Part shown: piece after piece, positions 43,741-55,400 of the stretch
Position numbering within the stretch: the first letter of the stretch is position 1
Layout: every line of letters starts with the position of its first letter
Source of the DNA: Dipteris shenzhenensis
Taxonomy: Eukaryota > Polypodiophyta > Polypodiopsida > Gleicheniales
Reading direction: 5' to 3' (one strand)
DNA: 64,000 nucleotides
Assembly (NCBI GenBank): GCA_047967505.1
Contig: CM106540.1
Position numbers and translations under genes: made by a program
The notes under the pieces: model-generated
Told to the model about the DNA's origin: nothing
Database searches by the model: none
What the model saw: only the letters and a program-made list of their open reading frames with translations

Positions 43741-44310
43741 CAGTTTTTTGGAAGATTTTGTTTCTTGACTTGCTTGTTTATTTTTGCTGAGTCACTTGCT
43801 TCCTTTCTTCTTTATTTCTTGTTTTCTTTCTCTTTTGTTTATTTGACGTATTTTAGTAAGCACTGGGTTTGCCCAAGAGACTCCGCGGGTCTTTAGAAAC
43901 CCAGCATAGCTGCTTATGCTTGGGCACTGATGACGACATAAGTGTTGCTTTGCTTGCTAAGTATGTCTTTCTTTTGTTTTTCTTAAAAGTTTTTGTTTAC
44001 CTCTTTTTTCTTCTCTTTTATATTCTCTTCTATTTTCTGTGTAGATTTTTGATCTTTAGAACAACAAAAAATATAAAATTGTATGATTGGACTTATTCTA
44101 GTCTTACAAAGGTATATCTTCACCCCGCGAGGGATTTGGTGGTTGTATAGTCCCCCCACTTGGCTGTTAGCCCCAGTACCAGAGATCCCCAGGCAGTGAG
44201 TTGGGTTTCTCTGGAACAGGTCGGTTCTTTCTTTCAGCCTTTTCCATACTCAGCACCTTCGGGGCTGCTGTCTTGTATGAAATCTTTCAAGCATTAATAA
44301 AAGGTTCCTT
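43741..44310 (+). other. Possible 3' UTR of the Penelope-like element or another retroelement
   Basis: T-rich text ends with GCATTAATAAAAGGTTCC, resembling a retroelement 3' tail. It contains the hairpin GCCCAAG..CTTGGGC (about 43871-43925). It may be the continuation of the Penelope-like element after interruption by the LINE fragment. Confidence 0.3.
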
Positions 44311-45709
44311 TCTTTGAAAAAAAGGAAGAAAGTGCCATAGTCTGTACCAAGCAATGTGCAGCCATGCTCTAGAGTGATGTTCTCCTTGAGAGTTATGATT
44401 TCGTCCTCTGAAAAATGGACTATCTCCCTGGCTGGAGGTAAAAGAGGATCAGCTGATGCCGAAGCCATCACGCTGTCTAAGATGGAGAGGCTGACCATAT
44501 CTGAATACGAGGATAATCTGAGCTCCACAAAGCACCTCCCTGTGCTTTTCACACAGGCAGTGTTCCTTTGATTGACCTTAGTTTGGAAGTCTACCTTTAA
44601 GATAGTGGCATGAATATCACATCTGTCGATCTCAGCATTCTTTTACTTGATAGAGCAATCTCTGATTATTTTGGAGCTGGCGTGCCATAGGCTGGTATTT
44701 GCAGACAGTTAGGCCTGTTAATGCAGAAAAAGAGAACAGTTTTCTCTGTTTGAACCTCAATGCCCATGGCATTACAACTCAAATTATTATCTGATTTCTC
44801 AAAGCAATTGCACGACTTCTGCAAATTTGGAGACTCTGTACCAGCTTCCTGGACTTGTCTGCAATCCCTTGTTAATCTGTAGCTGATTGTAGCTTCACTA
44901 CAGTTTTCTGCTGTCTCTGAGCTTCCTCGGTATTGAAAATAATATGCCCAGTGTTGGTATTGGAGCCAATAATCTTGCAAACACATCCTCCACAGTTACT
45001 GTTGTGAATGTAGCGGTAGCTACAAGGCAAGAACAACCCATGAAACACCATAAACTGTCAATTGAAGTGAGAAAATCCTAGTGCACTGCTTATTGTTTTG
45101 TGGACTGCTCCTCCATTTCTGCATTCTCTGATGAGCAATCCCCAAGCTTGAACAAAAGTATGAAACTAAAGACCAGTTTTAGCTCCATCTGACCCACAAC
45201 TCTGATCAGCCCCCCTGCTTGAGCAGAAAAACTTGAATCTGAAATACTGAACGAAGTTTAGCGGTGGGAACCATGTGTTACATCCAACAACCTTTACCGG
45301 TCGATGTAGTAGGTTCGCTCACTATTCTGCTGTCAAATTGCCCGATCAGTGCAATCATAGTCAATTTGGGAAGTCTGTGAATGCTGATGAGTACGATCTT
45401 GAATGGTATGTTTGTTTCGTTGCTGTCTTCTCCTGAAACTCTTCATCAGAACAATATTGCTTTGATGAGCAGCAGTGCGACTAAAATAGTTACTCTTTGG
45501 ACCTAGCCATCTTTGTTGTTCACTTGCCTGTGAAAGACCACTCGGTATAAATATACACTTCTTGCTTCCATTATTTACTGCACACATTTTATTTCTTTCA
45601 GAATTGCAATGAATTAAAAGCAAATTTGGTGATGGGATTCATGGTTACTCTAGTTACAGGGTATGATTTTCCCTTTCTGCTTAATTGAGGGTGTATCTAT
45701 GGATTTCAG
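44311..45709. other. Intron sequence without recognised genes
   Basis: A coding-like minus frame at 44250-44552 (hydrophilic, 100 codons) and another at 44666-44986 were read but match nothing I know. The 3' end supplies the acceptor ATTTCAG (45703-45709). Confidence 0.4.
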
Positions 45710-45810
45710 GTGCGATTAATGAGAAGAATGCGCCATCCTAATGTGGTCCTGTTTATGGGAGCGGTCATGCGACCTCCAAATTTGTCCATTGTGACAGAGT
45801 TCCTTCCAAG
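45710..45810 (+). CDS. Host MAPKKK exon D (101 nt): subdomains III-V
   Basis: The acceptor is ATTTCAG; it encodes [20 protein letters not shown], then [13 protein letters not shown] and two bases of Arg, with donor GTGAGG, phase 2. It is very close to the plant B3 consensus and contains the hinge region of the kinase. Confidence 0.95.
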
Positions 45811-46390
45811 GTGAGGCCTTGCAGGTAGCCAGCAGTCGTGAATGTAGAAATTGAAAATTTTCGTATTTGTGCTTTTGCTAAAATGGGGTTTAAGATCCAT
45901 TTCCAGAAGACTGGTTGGGAGAGCAGTGCCCCCCCCCCCTCCCCGGCCCTTGCCTCTCCCAAATGACTTTTGACTCCCAAACGCGAGTGGTTTGGGGTCT
46001 AGAGAATTTCAGGAGGAGGTTTAGAATTGTGTATAGTTTCAAATGTCCTTCTGTACATAGTGGGTTCTAAGACCAGTTTATGTTTTCCTTCACAAATAGA
46101 CCTATACACTGTTGCCAATAGAAGTTTGCAGGTCTGGTTTGTGAAAGTGTACTGTCATATCTAGTGGCAGTTCTGCTCCCTCAACATTGCATTTTCTATG
46201 TGTTCACTCAATACGATTGGGCTCCTCTCCCCTTTCTTAAATCATTTCTCAAAATCTGATAAGTTCAATGGTCAAAGAAACCTCCATACATTTAGGAGAC
46301 ATTTTTGTACACGTGTAAATATTTAAGAATTTGAGCCTTCACTTTTTTGTTTTTCCCGGTCAGGCCGCCGGGGGGGGGGGGCGGAGGGCA
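45811..46390 (+). other. Start of a 5.1-kb intron, with a G12 run
   Basis: Nothing gene-like was recognised. A run of about 12 G lies at 46370-46381. Confidence 0.5.
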
Positions 46391-47050
46391 CCTTAAGCCA
46401 CACTCTTTAATGAACTCCTTAGTGACATGGACACCAAGGAAAATACAACTCCCCAATGAAGGGTACAATATAAAAACACAAGGATATCCCTCCTCTATAC
46501 AATAGGCTGAACAAATAGCTACTCCGATGGTTTATATTGCCATATTTGTTCTACCACCATCTGTGAAATGAAGGAAAGGTCTTGGCTCCCATAAAAGCGG
46601 CTCTTCTGTGGTCGAGTCTTCTTGGAGTCTTTGAAAGTATGAATGTTATCTAGCCAAATACTGGCCAATGTCTCCGAGCCTGATGTGGTTTGCTTCGTGA
46701 TGGCCTACCTACACTGAGCTGTCAATATGCACTAGGAAATGATGCTCTCCAGCTCCCATCTAGGACAATGTCCAGGGGTCCACACTGTGTCTATGCAATC
46801 TTGAGTATGGATGAAAGTCAACTCCTGCCATACCAATCTAAAGGGCAAACTCCCTAAATGTGTTCGTAGCCACAAGCGGGTCCTGTTATTGTAACCCAAG
46901 GCCACTGCTCCCAAGGTCACCACCATCTTATCCTAAATCCTAGCGAAGAAAATCCTCAAAGCTTTCCTCTAGACCTTGTGCTAGCTGGAAATCCCAAATG
47001 CAGCGCCTCTGAGACTCTTCAGCAATACTGGATCGTGAGCATGTAACTGG
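46391..47050 (-). other. Unidentified, possibly retroelement-derived
   Basis: A 64-codon minus frame (46926-46732) has ALGYNNRTRLWLRTHLGSLP and a Trp-rich continuation, which reads like the tail of a LINE ORF2. No diagnostic motif confirms this. Confidence 0.25.
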
Positions 47051-48990
47051 AAAATGAGCCAACCTAAGCCGTGTGCCCAATGCAAGATTTCTGTGCACCA
47101 ACAGCCAAAGGAAGTGGGCGATCTTGCTTGGCTTGTAATTGTCCTAGAGCATCGACTGGTACTCCCAGCCCAACTCTATCTTCGCGCAATTGCTAAGCTC
47201 CTCACCAATGCACCCCGTGCTCTCACTGTACACCCCCCCATCAGCCTATCTCCTTCACACAATGATCAAAGCCTCTCTGCTGCTTACAGAGCACCCGCAT
47301 CGCGATGTTCCTCCAGCCTCTCAGAGAGATGCTCCCAAAGTTGATTTCTTGGACTCCTCATTCACCCGCTTGTATGCAACCTTCTCCTCACAACAGGCTC
47401 ATGCCTCCATAGTTGAGACGATCTCCAAAGTCTCCCCCCTTCCACTAGGCACGGTTCTCTTTTTTCTACTAGCCTCCCTCCAGACCCTGCAGTCTGTAAT
47501 CACGTCCACGTTGCAGCCGCTCTCCCTTGCTCCAGAGCTCCCATCAACTCCAGTCCCTCGACTCCTTCCTTCTTAGAGCTTGGTCTCTCTTTTCTTCCGC
47601 GCCATCCTTTCCCCTGAGCACTGGCTCCCTACATCAGCTGCAGCGACCTGCACTCCACTCTTCAAGCTCCTCTCCAAGGTTACTGGTATCCCTTCCTCTT
47701 CGCCATCCTCGACCTCCAGCCCGTCATTTGGTCTCCCGTCGCCCACCGTCTTCTCAGCCTCCAGCTCCCCCAGCTAGACCGTCAGATACTCCTCCTTCCA
47801 GACCCTGCGCTTCGTTTGCCGTCACCTTTATCCAGAAGAGCCCCCCTTCACTCATCGAACTCTCCACCCACCAAGCTCCACTTAGAAAAAACTCCAGCCA
47901 AACCAAGCATTCTCTGCCATTTGATCTGAATTCACCACGTAGCTGTAACCTCGATGCACCCAGAGCTTATCCTTTCGAAACCTGAGTCCCTTTGAGCCAA
48001 GCATGCAATCGGAAATCCACATCTCATCACGTACGTATGCCTTCACATTCCGGTTTTAGCTTCCTGCTCACACGACCTTCCATCCACTAGGAACCTCTCT
48101 TGCTCACCGAAAATTCACGAAGATAGTTGTAGCGGCGACCATCCTCGTCCAACCACCATTAATTGCTTCTCCTTCTAAGACTCTTCAAGATCTCACAGCC
48201 GCTACCCTTCGTCATCACGAAGGTCCTTCCACGCTTCAGCTTCAGCGCTCGTGTAGTGGCGACCATTCTACCATCTAGGAGCTACCAGCTGCTCCTATCA
48301 AGTCACCTCAATACGTGCGTCCCCCGGCAAGAACCCTTCTGATCCTCAGGCTCTCGTGAGGCAACGAATCCCTCTTCCAAACTCCTTCTTTCATCGTAGA
48401 GACCCCCCCGAGGCATCATCGACTCCTCCAGACCCCCCGTGAAGTCGCTCTCCTTTTTCCTGTACTGCGCTCTTTGTTCTGGAAAAATCTGCCACCCCAA
48501 AGCCCGACTTGGCATCCTCTCCTGTTGTCGAATCCTTCTTGTGCCACCTACAGCCCGCCATGCACACACGTAACCATGCACAGCCACCTCACCCTTCCAC
48601 ATACTCCCCTTTAACCTTACACATTTTCACCCCTCATACACATGTTGAATAACACCCCCAACAACTAATTGACTCCATGCACTTGCACATTTTTGAATAC
48701 AATTACAAGTATCCCATGTTTATTTTTTTGGGACCCGCACACATACAGAGCAACCAAATAACTGACACCATCTCAGGCAGGCCACGCTCTGGACAAGTCT
48801 ATGCTTCCAAGATCTCATCATTTTCTTCTCTCCTGCTCACCACGGAGCATCCCGACCTTGGATACCATGAAGTGCTCGAAAGATGCTCACACAAAATCTG
48901 ATTGAATGCCAGCAAGCACACACACAAGTTGAACATCACACATGTACCTATGTACAAGACAAGTTTGGGGTACTCAAAAATCTTCACACA
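47051..48990. other. Pyrimidine-rich intron segment, no recognised gene
   Basis: From about 47180 to 48660 the plus strand is C/T-rich, with open frames of Ser/Pro/Leu composition on both strands. These frames look compositional. Nothing else was recognised. Confidence 0.4.
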
Positions 48991-49500
48991 ACGTCTGCAT
49001 AGTGCAGCTGGACTGGCTTGAGTGTCTCTAAAGCGTATCACAAGAGGCTGATCTCTGTTAGGATCTTGTCTGACCTGCCAAGCACTCTCAATACGATGCT
49101 CTACTACCCCTAGGGTAGATGTAACAAAGGTGGTAGCATCTGAAATAGTTGAACTGGTGCGTGTGACCTCGCAGACCCTGATGGTGAGAGCCTTACTGGC
49201 TCTCTGTTACTGCTCAAGTAAAGTGGCAGAAACAGTTACCTTCGTAGGTCCCGTTTCACAACATCTACCCACTTGGAGGATCTCCCCAATGACCGTCTCC
49301 ATTGTGGCAATCCTCTCCTCCACAGCGGGACTGCTCCCTGGGGCCCCCTTTGTACGACATTGGAGGTCAATCTCCTTTCGGAGATCAGCTGCCACTGTCT
49401 AGGCTGTCAGAACACCCTGTCATAGGCTCTCTATCTGTCTCTGTATGAAGGGAGCCTATTCCATCTCTCCTGCATGGAGAGAATGAACCTCCATAACGAT
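48990..49500 (-). pseudogene. Unidentified degenerate coding remnant
   Basis: One minus frame reads from EWEQIVMEVHSLHAGEME through LRKEIDLQCRTKGAPG and VRQDPNRDQPLVIRFRDTQ with four stops. Two of these stops are TAG codons one substitution from TGG. The text is hydrophilic with regular Glu/Leu spacing, as in retroelement gag or coiled-coil proteins, but no family was recognised. Confidence 0.35.
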
Positions 49501-49665
49501 CTGCTCCCATTCTTCGGGTGGGATCGTGTGTGCCTGGTGTGATGAGTATGGATATGGATATGGTGTGATGAGTATGTCTGAGTGATAGAGGGTAGCCGTG
49601 TGATGGGAGATAGCTGAGTGATGGGAGGGTGTGGGCATTCATGGGAGGTGTGGGCATCAAGGAGG

Positions 49666-49668
<3 letters not shown>

Positions 49669-49721
<53 letters not shown>
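49669..49721. repeat. (GA)n microsatellite
   Basis: An uninterrupted run of about 26 GA units, flanked on both sides by AAGGAGGTAGGA. Confidence 0.9.
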
Positions 49722-49722
<1 letters not shown>

Positions 49723-49851
49723 CAGCAAGGAGGTAGGAGGAAGGAGAGGAGATAGGATTAGATCTCACATCAAAAGTGGTACAAGAGTCCCCTCCATTAT
49801 CCCAAGGTACCCCTAAATTAACCCCTTTTGCCCCTTAATTACACCATGTTT

Positions 49852-50082
49852 CACAAAACCTCGTAGACTGTATAGTGCAGACTCATGAGTTGTTACTCCA
49901 GTATGTTCTACAATCTTGATACTCCTCCTTGCTTCCCATCGTCCCTTATCTCCTTCTAATTGCATCTCCCTTCCTCTTCATGTTCCCCTCTTCCAAGCTA
50001 TAGTCGTTCCCATGGTTCACAAAACCCCATAGACTGTATAGTGCAGACTCGTGAGGCATTACTCCAGTATTTTCTACAATCT
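49852..50082. repeat. 64-bp direct repeat spaced 166 bp
   Basis: CACAAAACCTCGTAGACTG at 49852 recurs as CACAAAACCCCATAGACTG at 50018. Similarity continues to TTCTACAATC in both copies, with a few substitutions. Confidence 0.85.
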
Positions 50083-50256
50083 AAATGTAGTGAATGGGTT
50101 CAACTTTCAGCTTTTAGTTTGCAAGCTGAATCTCTTTGTGTATTGTTTAGTTCCATGTATGATGTATGTACATCAATAATGAGCTGTGTTAGAGTCTACA
50201 GATTGTTGATGGTGATTGATCATTGCATTCTGTGGACTAAAGTCACTAAAAAGTAA

Positions 50257-50280
50257 CCCCCCCCCCCCCCCCCCCCCCCC
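50257..50280. repeat. C24 homopolymer
   Basis: 24 consecutive C; the true length may be uncertain because such runs are error-prone in sequencing. Confidence 0.85.
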
Positions 50281-50874
50281 GCCCCTTTCTTTCAACTGGA
50301 AAAATAATATTAATTTACAAAGGATGTGTATCTGACGTACCCATTTTTCCCATAGGGTACATATACCAGTGCTTATGACGTATGTATGTGTACCACTTGC
50401 CTAGGTTTGTGCAAGTTCTCTTTTTCACTATACATTATTTAGGTGAACTTTTGCTTGAAGTTGAATAAATGCTGAATAAATTTTACATCAGTGTAGGCTA
50501 GACAAGGCGTGGATATCTGTTGGATGTGCAGAAGTCAGAAAGAGAGGTGGTTCAGTGGTTGTTGCATTCTATCAAAGATCTGATTTCAGTATGACAAGAC
50601 AGGCATCAGAATAAGAGCATGCTGTGATTTAGGTCTTCTCACCCTGTTAACATATAAGTGAGGCTTAGGTGTAAGTAGATTCTCATTCATGATCACTAAA
50701 TTGTGATGATATTCATGCTTTGAACAATGCCGGTGATTGGAACCATCTTTCTTAACAATCAGAACTCAATATAGGTTTGCATCAGATATATCGAAGGATT
50801 CTGTTAAAGGACGGTTCTCACATAACAAAAAGTCAGCTTCTTCTGGGGGAATCGTAACATATTTCCACATGCAG
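50281..50874 (+). other. Intron sequence before host exon E
   Basis: No gene was seen. The acceptor is CACATGCAG (50866-50874). Confidence 0.6.
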
Positions 50875-50953
50875 GGGAAGTCTCTATCGATTGATTCATC
50901 GACCAAATAACCAGCTAGATGAGAGGCGTCGTATGCGTATGGCACTTGATGTT
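50875..50953 (+). CDS. Host MAPKKK exon E (79 nt): subdomains V-VI
   Basis: It follows acceptor CATGCAG. Joined to exon D it reads [20 protein letters not shown] and MRMALDV, donor GTGAGT, phase 0. This is the conserved stretch between hinge and catalytic loop of plant Raf-like kinases. Confidence 0.95.
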
Positions 50954-51071
50954 GTGAGTACATATTTCAGATGCCTGTTGTGATCTAACACGATTTTGTC
51001 ATAGATTCCCTGTGTTTTTGGAGAGAAGCCGGTACTGTATCTATTTTATGATAGGATTGCAACTTCTGCAG

Positions 51072-51170
51072 GCTAGAGGCATGAACTATCTTCACAATAG
51101 TACACCAATGATTGTACATCGAGATCTTAAGTCACCAAATCTTCTTGTGGACAAGAACTGGGTAGTCAAG
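51072..51170 (+). CDS. Host MAPKKK exon F (99 nt): catalytic loop
   Basis: It follows acceptor TCTGCAG and encodes [20 protein letters not shown], then [13 protein letters not shown], donor GTATTG, phase 0. HRDLKSPN holds the catalytic Asp and the metal-binding Asn of an active kinase. The intron before it is only 118 bp. Confidence 0.96.
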
Positions 51171-51302
51171 GTATTGGAAGTCGATGCAGATCTAATCAGG
51201 TCATTTCCTTTATGTAATCTCGGGTTTGTAACTAGAGAGGAGAGATATGATGGCTTTTATGGTCTTTTATTGAATTCTTAACTGTAGTGAAACTGACTGC
51301 AG

Positions 51303-51371
51303 GTTTGCGACTTTGGACTCTCACGCATGAAGAACACCACATTCCTTTCTTCCAAGTCAACAGCTGGAACA
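51303..51371 (+). CDS. Host MAPKKK exon G (69 nt): DFG and activation loop
   Basis: It follows acceptor CTGCAG and encodes VCDFGLSRMKNTTFLSSKST plus AGT, donor GTAAGG, phase 0. It contains the metal-binding DFG and the Ser/Thr-rich activation loop. The next expected piece, starting near the APE motif, is not seen up to base 64000. Confidence 0.95.
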
Positions 51372-52111
51372 GTAAGGATCGATTCAAAGCTTAATGATTC
51401 AAATGGTGCTTGAGTGCTTACTTGGGCTTGTATGACTAGGCACAGAATTTGTTTATTTAGTTCATGACTCCACCTTTTCTCTGTTCTGTTTGGCACATAG
51501 TGCATAGGAGGACTATCTTGTCTACTTGAAAGGAATCCTTTCTGGCATCTAGTTTCTCAATTGTTCTATGTTTGACTTTTAATTTGCTTCTAAGCCGGGA
51601 GTTCTATTGAATGGTTATGAGCCGTGACCAGTGCACACGCCTTTTGGACTGTAAATGAGCAGGACTTTTGCGTGTTCAGGCTAAATAAATTCACTTACAC
51701 ATACGGTCTGGTGCTTCTGATTTGTTGCAAATTTCTTCGTTGTGTGTGCTATAATACTAAATTCTCTTTATCTTTTCAGCTTCATTAAGCAACTTGAAAG
51801 AAGCTGCAAGCTTGAGCTCCAATAAACGACACTTTGCATTTAGTCTTATGTAAGGCCGTGAAGATTCTAATGAGTTGAATTCAGTTTCCAATCAGGGGTT
51901 GCAAATGAATTATCTAAGAACAAGACTATTATATCAAAGAGATTGATTTGGATGACCATTGAAAAGAATGTAAGGGGCAGTAGACCTAGAATAGACTATA
52001 GAAGGGGAAATCACAAGGTTAGGTTTACCAATGACCAAGAGGGAAGTGGTAATGACCTGTTGGGAAGGCTTGAAGTCACCTGTCCTACTCAGATACTTGT
52101 AGGATCATTAG
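51372..52111 (+). other. Start of an intron longer than 12.6 kb
   Basis: No exon or repeat was recognised in this stretch. Copia-5 follows. Confidence 0.5.
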
Positions 52112-52362
52112 ATGATAGAGAGAGAGCAAGGTGCAAAAGAGTCGATAGACTCTGCCGTCATGTCAAAACTAGGATAATGGAAAAAAAACGAGTACAAGGT
52201 ACAAGTACCTAGACCTAGGACTAAGTGTTCTAGGTGTCACATAGGACTAAGTGTCCTATGTGGCCTAAAAGGCACTAACACTACAAGTGCCTATATTTAT
52301 GCCTACAAGGCACATACCATGGCCTATAGGGCATCACTAGAGCCACCAAGAGACGGCCTACA
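52112..52362 (-). repeat. Copia-5 3' LTR, eroded
   Basis: From 52190 to 52362 it matches the family-2 LTR with its hairpins; below 52190 the similarity is loose. Confidence 0.8.
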
Positions 52363-52497
52363 AACCCCCCTCCATGGGATGGGCTGAAGTATTCTGGAAA
52401 CGTCTCAGAATACCTGGTATTTTCTGGTCATGGTGGCACAAGTTCATCCAAAAGGATATAGCCACCTATGAATGTACAAGGGATGTTAGATCATGTA

Positions 52498-55400
52498 ACA
52501 AAGGGAACCAAGTGTAAAGCCTGTCGGGACGAGGAAGTGCCTTTGTAAACATATCTGCTATGTTGTCCTGTGTGGGAAGATAGGACAACTCTATGTCTCC
52601 TCCTACCGCTCCCGAACATAATGATAGTGAACTTCAATATGCTTGGTACGCGCATGAAACAGTGGGTTATGCGCAATGGCCAAAGCACTCTGGCTGTCAG
52701 TGTAGACAATAGTGGAGGATGTCTGGCGAATACCAACATCTGTAAGTAACTATCGAAGCCAAACACACTCTACTGTAGCGGTGAAAGCTGCCCTGTACTC
52801 AGCCTCACAGCTAGATGTGGCAACTGTCGGTTGCTTCTTGCCGAGCCAAGAGATACATGAATTGCCAAGCAAAAAAGAACTGCCAATATGTGACACTTTG
52901 GTGTTGGAACATCCTGCCCAGTCACTATCCGTGTAAGATTGCATGGTAAGTGAACCCTGATCATCATAGAAGAGGGCTAAATCCTGAGTGCCTCTGAGAT
53001 ATCTGAAGACTCTCTTCACTGCCTGCCAATGCTGTGAACTGGGCATGTGCATGAATCTGCTGAGCTGAGATACTGCATACTGCAAGTCAGGTCTGGTGTG
53101 ACATAAATAAATAAGGCATCCAACAGCCTGCTGATAAAGAGTGATATCACATGGTGGGCTCCCATCATGAGCTGAGAATTTGAAGCCAGGGTCCACTAGA
53201 GTAGAGATTGGCTTGTAATTCTCAAACTGAAAACGATCAAGGAGCTGTCCAATATACTTGGACTGAGACATCATGATACCCCCCTCAACATGAGCAAACT
53301 GAATGCCCAAATAATAGTGCAGCTGTCCCATGTCTGACATTTCAAAAACCTGCTGCAAATCAGCCTTGAAAGCTGCAATTTGCTGAGTATTTGGGCCCGT
53401 AATGAGCATATCATCTAGATATAAAATCAGCACTAAAAAATTAGATCGACTCCCGCAGACATAAAGAGTGGGTTCTGTGGGGCTATTCTGAAATCCAAGG
53501 GATAGTAGGTGTGCATGAATTTTGGCATACCATGCCCTGGGTGCCTGCTTCAAATCATAAAGGGCCTTTCTAAGCCGGCATACCTTATTTTGAGAATTAA
53601 CAACCTCAAAGCTAGGAGGTTGTGTGACATATACTTCTTCTTGCAGATCCCCATGAAGAAAAGCATTCTTGATGTCAAGTTGGTGCAGTTGCCAATGATG
53701 ATGGGCTGCAATGGCAATGACACATCTAATGGTAGTAATCCTGGATGTGGGAGCAAATGTCTCCTCAAAGTCAATGCCTTGTTGTTGGGCATACCCTTTT
53801 GCAACAAGAGGGGCTTTGTATCGATCTATGCTGCCATCAGATTTCCTTTTTAATTTGTAGACCCACTGGGTACCAACGGCATGCTTGCCGGGAGGGAGAT
53901 CTACTAATTCCCATGTGTCATTTTTGGCAATGGATTGTAACTCAGCTCTCATTGCATCCATCCACTCTTTGCTGTCAAAAGCATCTTTATGGCACAAGGG
54001 CTCTTCATTGCAAGCTGTAGCAAGGAGTGCAAATTCAAGAAAGTGACCATGCATCTGTCTATTCCTTGATCTTGTTCGGGCAGCAAAAGGCTGATCTTGT
54101 TCTGTCCGTCAATGTATGAAGAAGCCATCTGGGAACTTGGCTTTGCTGTCTATTGACAGCTCTTTCTTCAATGACTGCATCATGAATAGTGGGATCATTT
54201 TGTGCTGGAAGAGAAACTTGTAAATCAGCATGGGGTAGTGGCTGATTATTGCTAGGTGGAGGGCCTGCAGGAGGCTCATGTTGCTGGTGAAAATCCTGTT
54301 CTGAGGATGGCAGAGGTAACCAAGATTCAAAGGCATCAAACATGTCAGCATCTAGCTTAGCTTTGCAGTCCACAAGAGGAGAAGCTGAATGTTCATCAAA
54401 GATTACATCCCTACTGACAATAATCTTCCCTGTATTTGGTTGATATAACCGATACCCTCTGCTCTCCTTGCTGTAACCAATAAATATGCATTTGATTGCC
54501 TTATCATCAAGCTTAAGTCTCAGCTGAGATGAGACATGAACATATGCAAGAGACCCAAAACTCTCATATGTGAAAGTGAAGGCTTCCTGCCTTTCCATGC
54601 TTCATAAGGTGTAACTTTCTTCAATGCCCGTGTAGGTGATCTATGCAGCACATAGTTGGCACACATCACTGCATCAAGCCAAAATGTATTGGGCAAAGAC
54701 TTGGCCTTAAGCATGCATCTGGCCATCTCCATTGTGGACCTGTTTTTCCTTAAGAAACAGGATTCTGCTGAGGAGTGTAAGGAGTAGTGCATGAGTGAAT
54801 AATGCCCCGTGAAGACAGAAATGCATAAAACTCCTTAGACATATACTCTCCCCCCCTATCTGTGTTGAGGGTGACAAGCTTGCATCCTGTGTGAGTTTGA
54901 GGTACATCAGTTGCCATTTGCTATGAATGTAGCTTTGCAAGAGCTCTAGAATTGAGATGACCGATTCTCTCATGCCAAAGATGAGTTTCAGCAAGCTGTG
55001 AATCTGAAATTGCAAATGCTTCAATAGAAAGTGCAGCTGAGTGATAGTCAAGGTGATAAAGCCCCTTTTGCAAAGTGCCAGTGAGAACCATGCCATTGTC
55101 ATCACGAAGATCATAAACTAGGCATTTGTAGCCATCAAAAATCACTCTGAAACCTGAAGTAGCAATTGCTGAAATTGAGATCAAGTTGACTTCAATTCCA
55201 GGCACAAATAGAACATTTGTCAAAGTGACAGGATGACTTGAAATAGATTTGAGCTGCACATCTCCAATTACTTTTACAGCATATGAAGCATTATTAGCAC
55301 ATGTGACAGTCCCCCCTCGAGGTGCATCAACTAAAGAGTGAAACAACTGTCTGCAAGATGTGACATGCTTGGAAGCACCACTACCAAAGTACCAGGACTG

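Larger units (their letters stand above)
1984..51371 (+). other. Raf-like MAPKKK gene (EDR1/ARK/CTR1-like, group B3), partial, seven exons
   Basis: Seven exons join in frame to about 628 codons. The order is end of EDR1 domain, variable linker, WEIPWEDLQIGERIGLG, then kinase subdomains I to VIII. Visible kinase residues are the glycine loop GxGSYGEV, the VAVKK lysine, HRDLKSPN and DFGLS. Plant group B3 Raf-like kinases act at the top of MAPK or SnRK2 cascades in ethylene, ABA, hypoxia and defence signalling; that is family knowledge, not shown here. Introns are about 24.3 kb, 1.7 kb, 16.2 kb, 5.1 kb, 118 bp, 132 bp and over 12.6 kb. All six junctions keep phase and use GT-AG. No frameshift or stop interrupts the exons, so the gene looks functional. 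The 5' exons precede base 1. The exon with the APE motif and the C-lobe is not in the window. Confidence 0.9.

Noticed and set aside
43927-43933. CTGATGA after a hairpin, as in a hammerhead ribozyme of a Penelope-like element
   Set aside because: No GAAA core follows within the distance needed for stem II, so the catalytic core is not complete on either strand.
47054-47985. Several overlapping plus-strand frames of 65-152 codons
   Set aside because: Pyrimidine-rich region; frames overlap in different phases with Ser/Pro/Leu composition only.
53509-53853. 114-codon plus frame repeated at 22057, 22769 and, on the minus strand, 33839
   Set aside because: It is the antisense of the conserved copia RT region; its conservation reflects the RT codons on the other strand.
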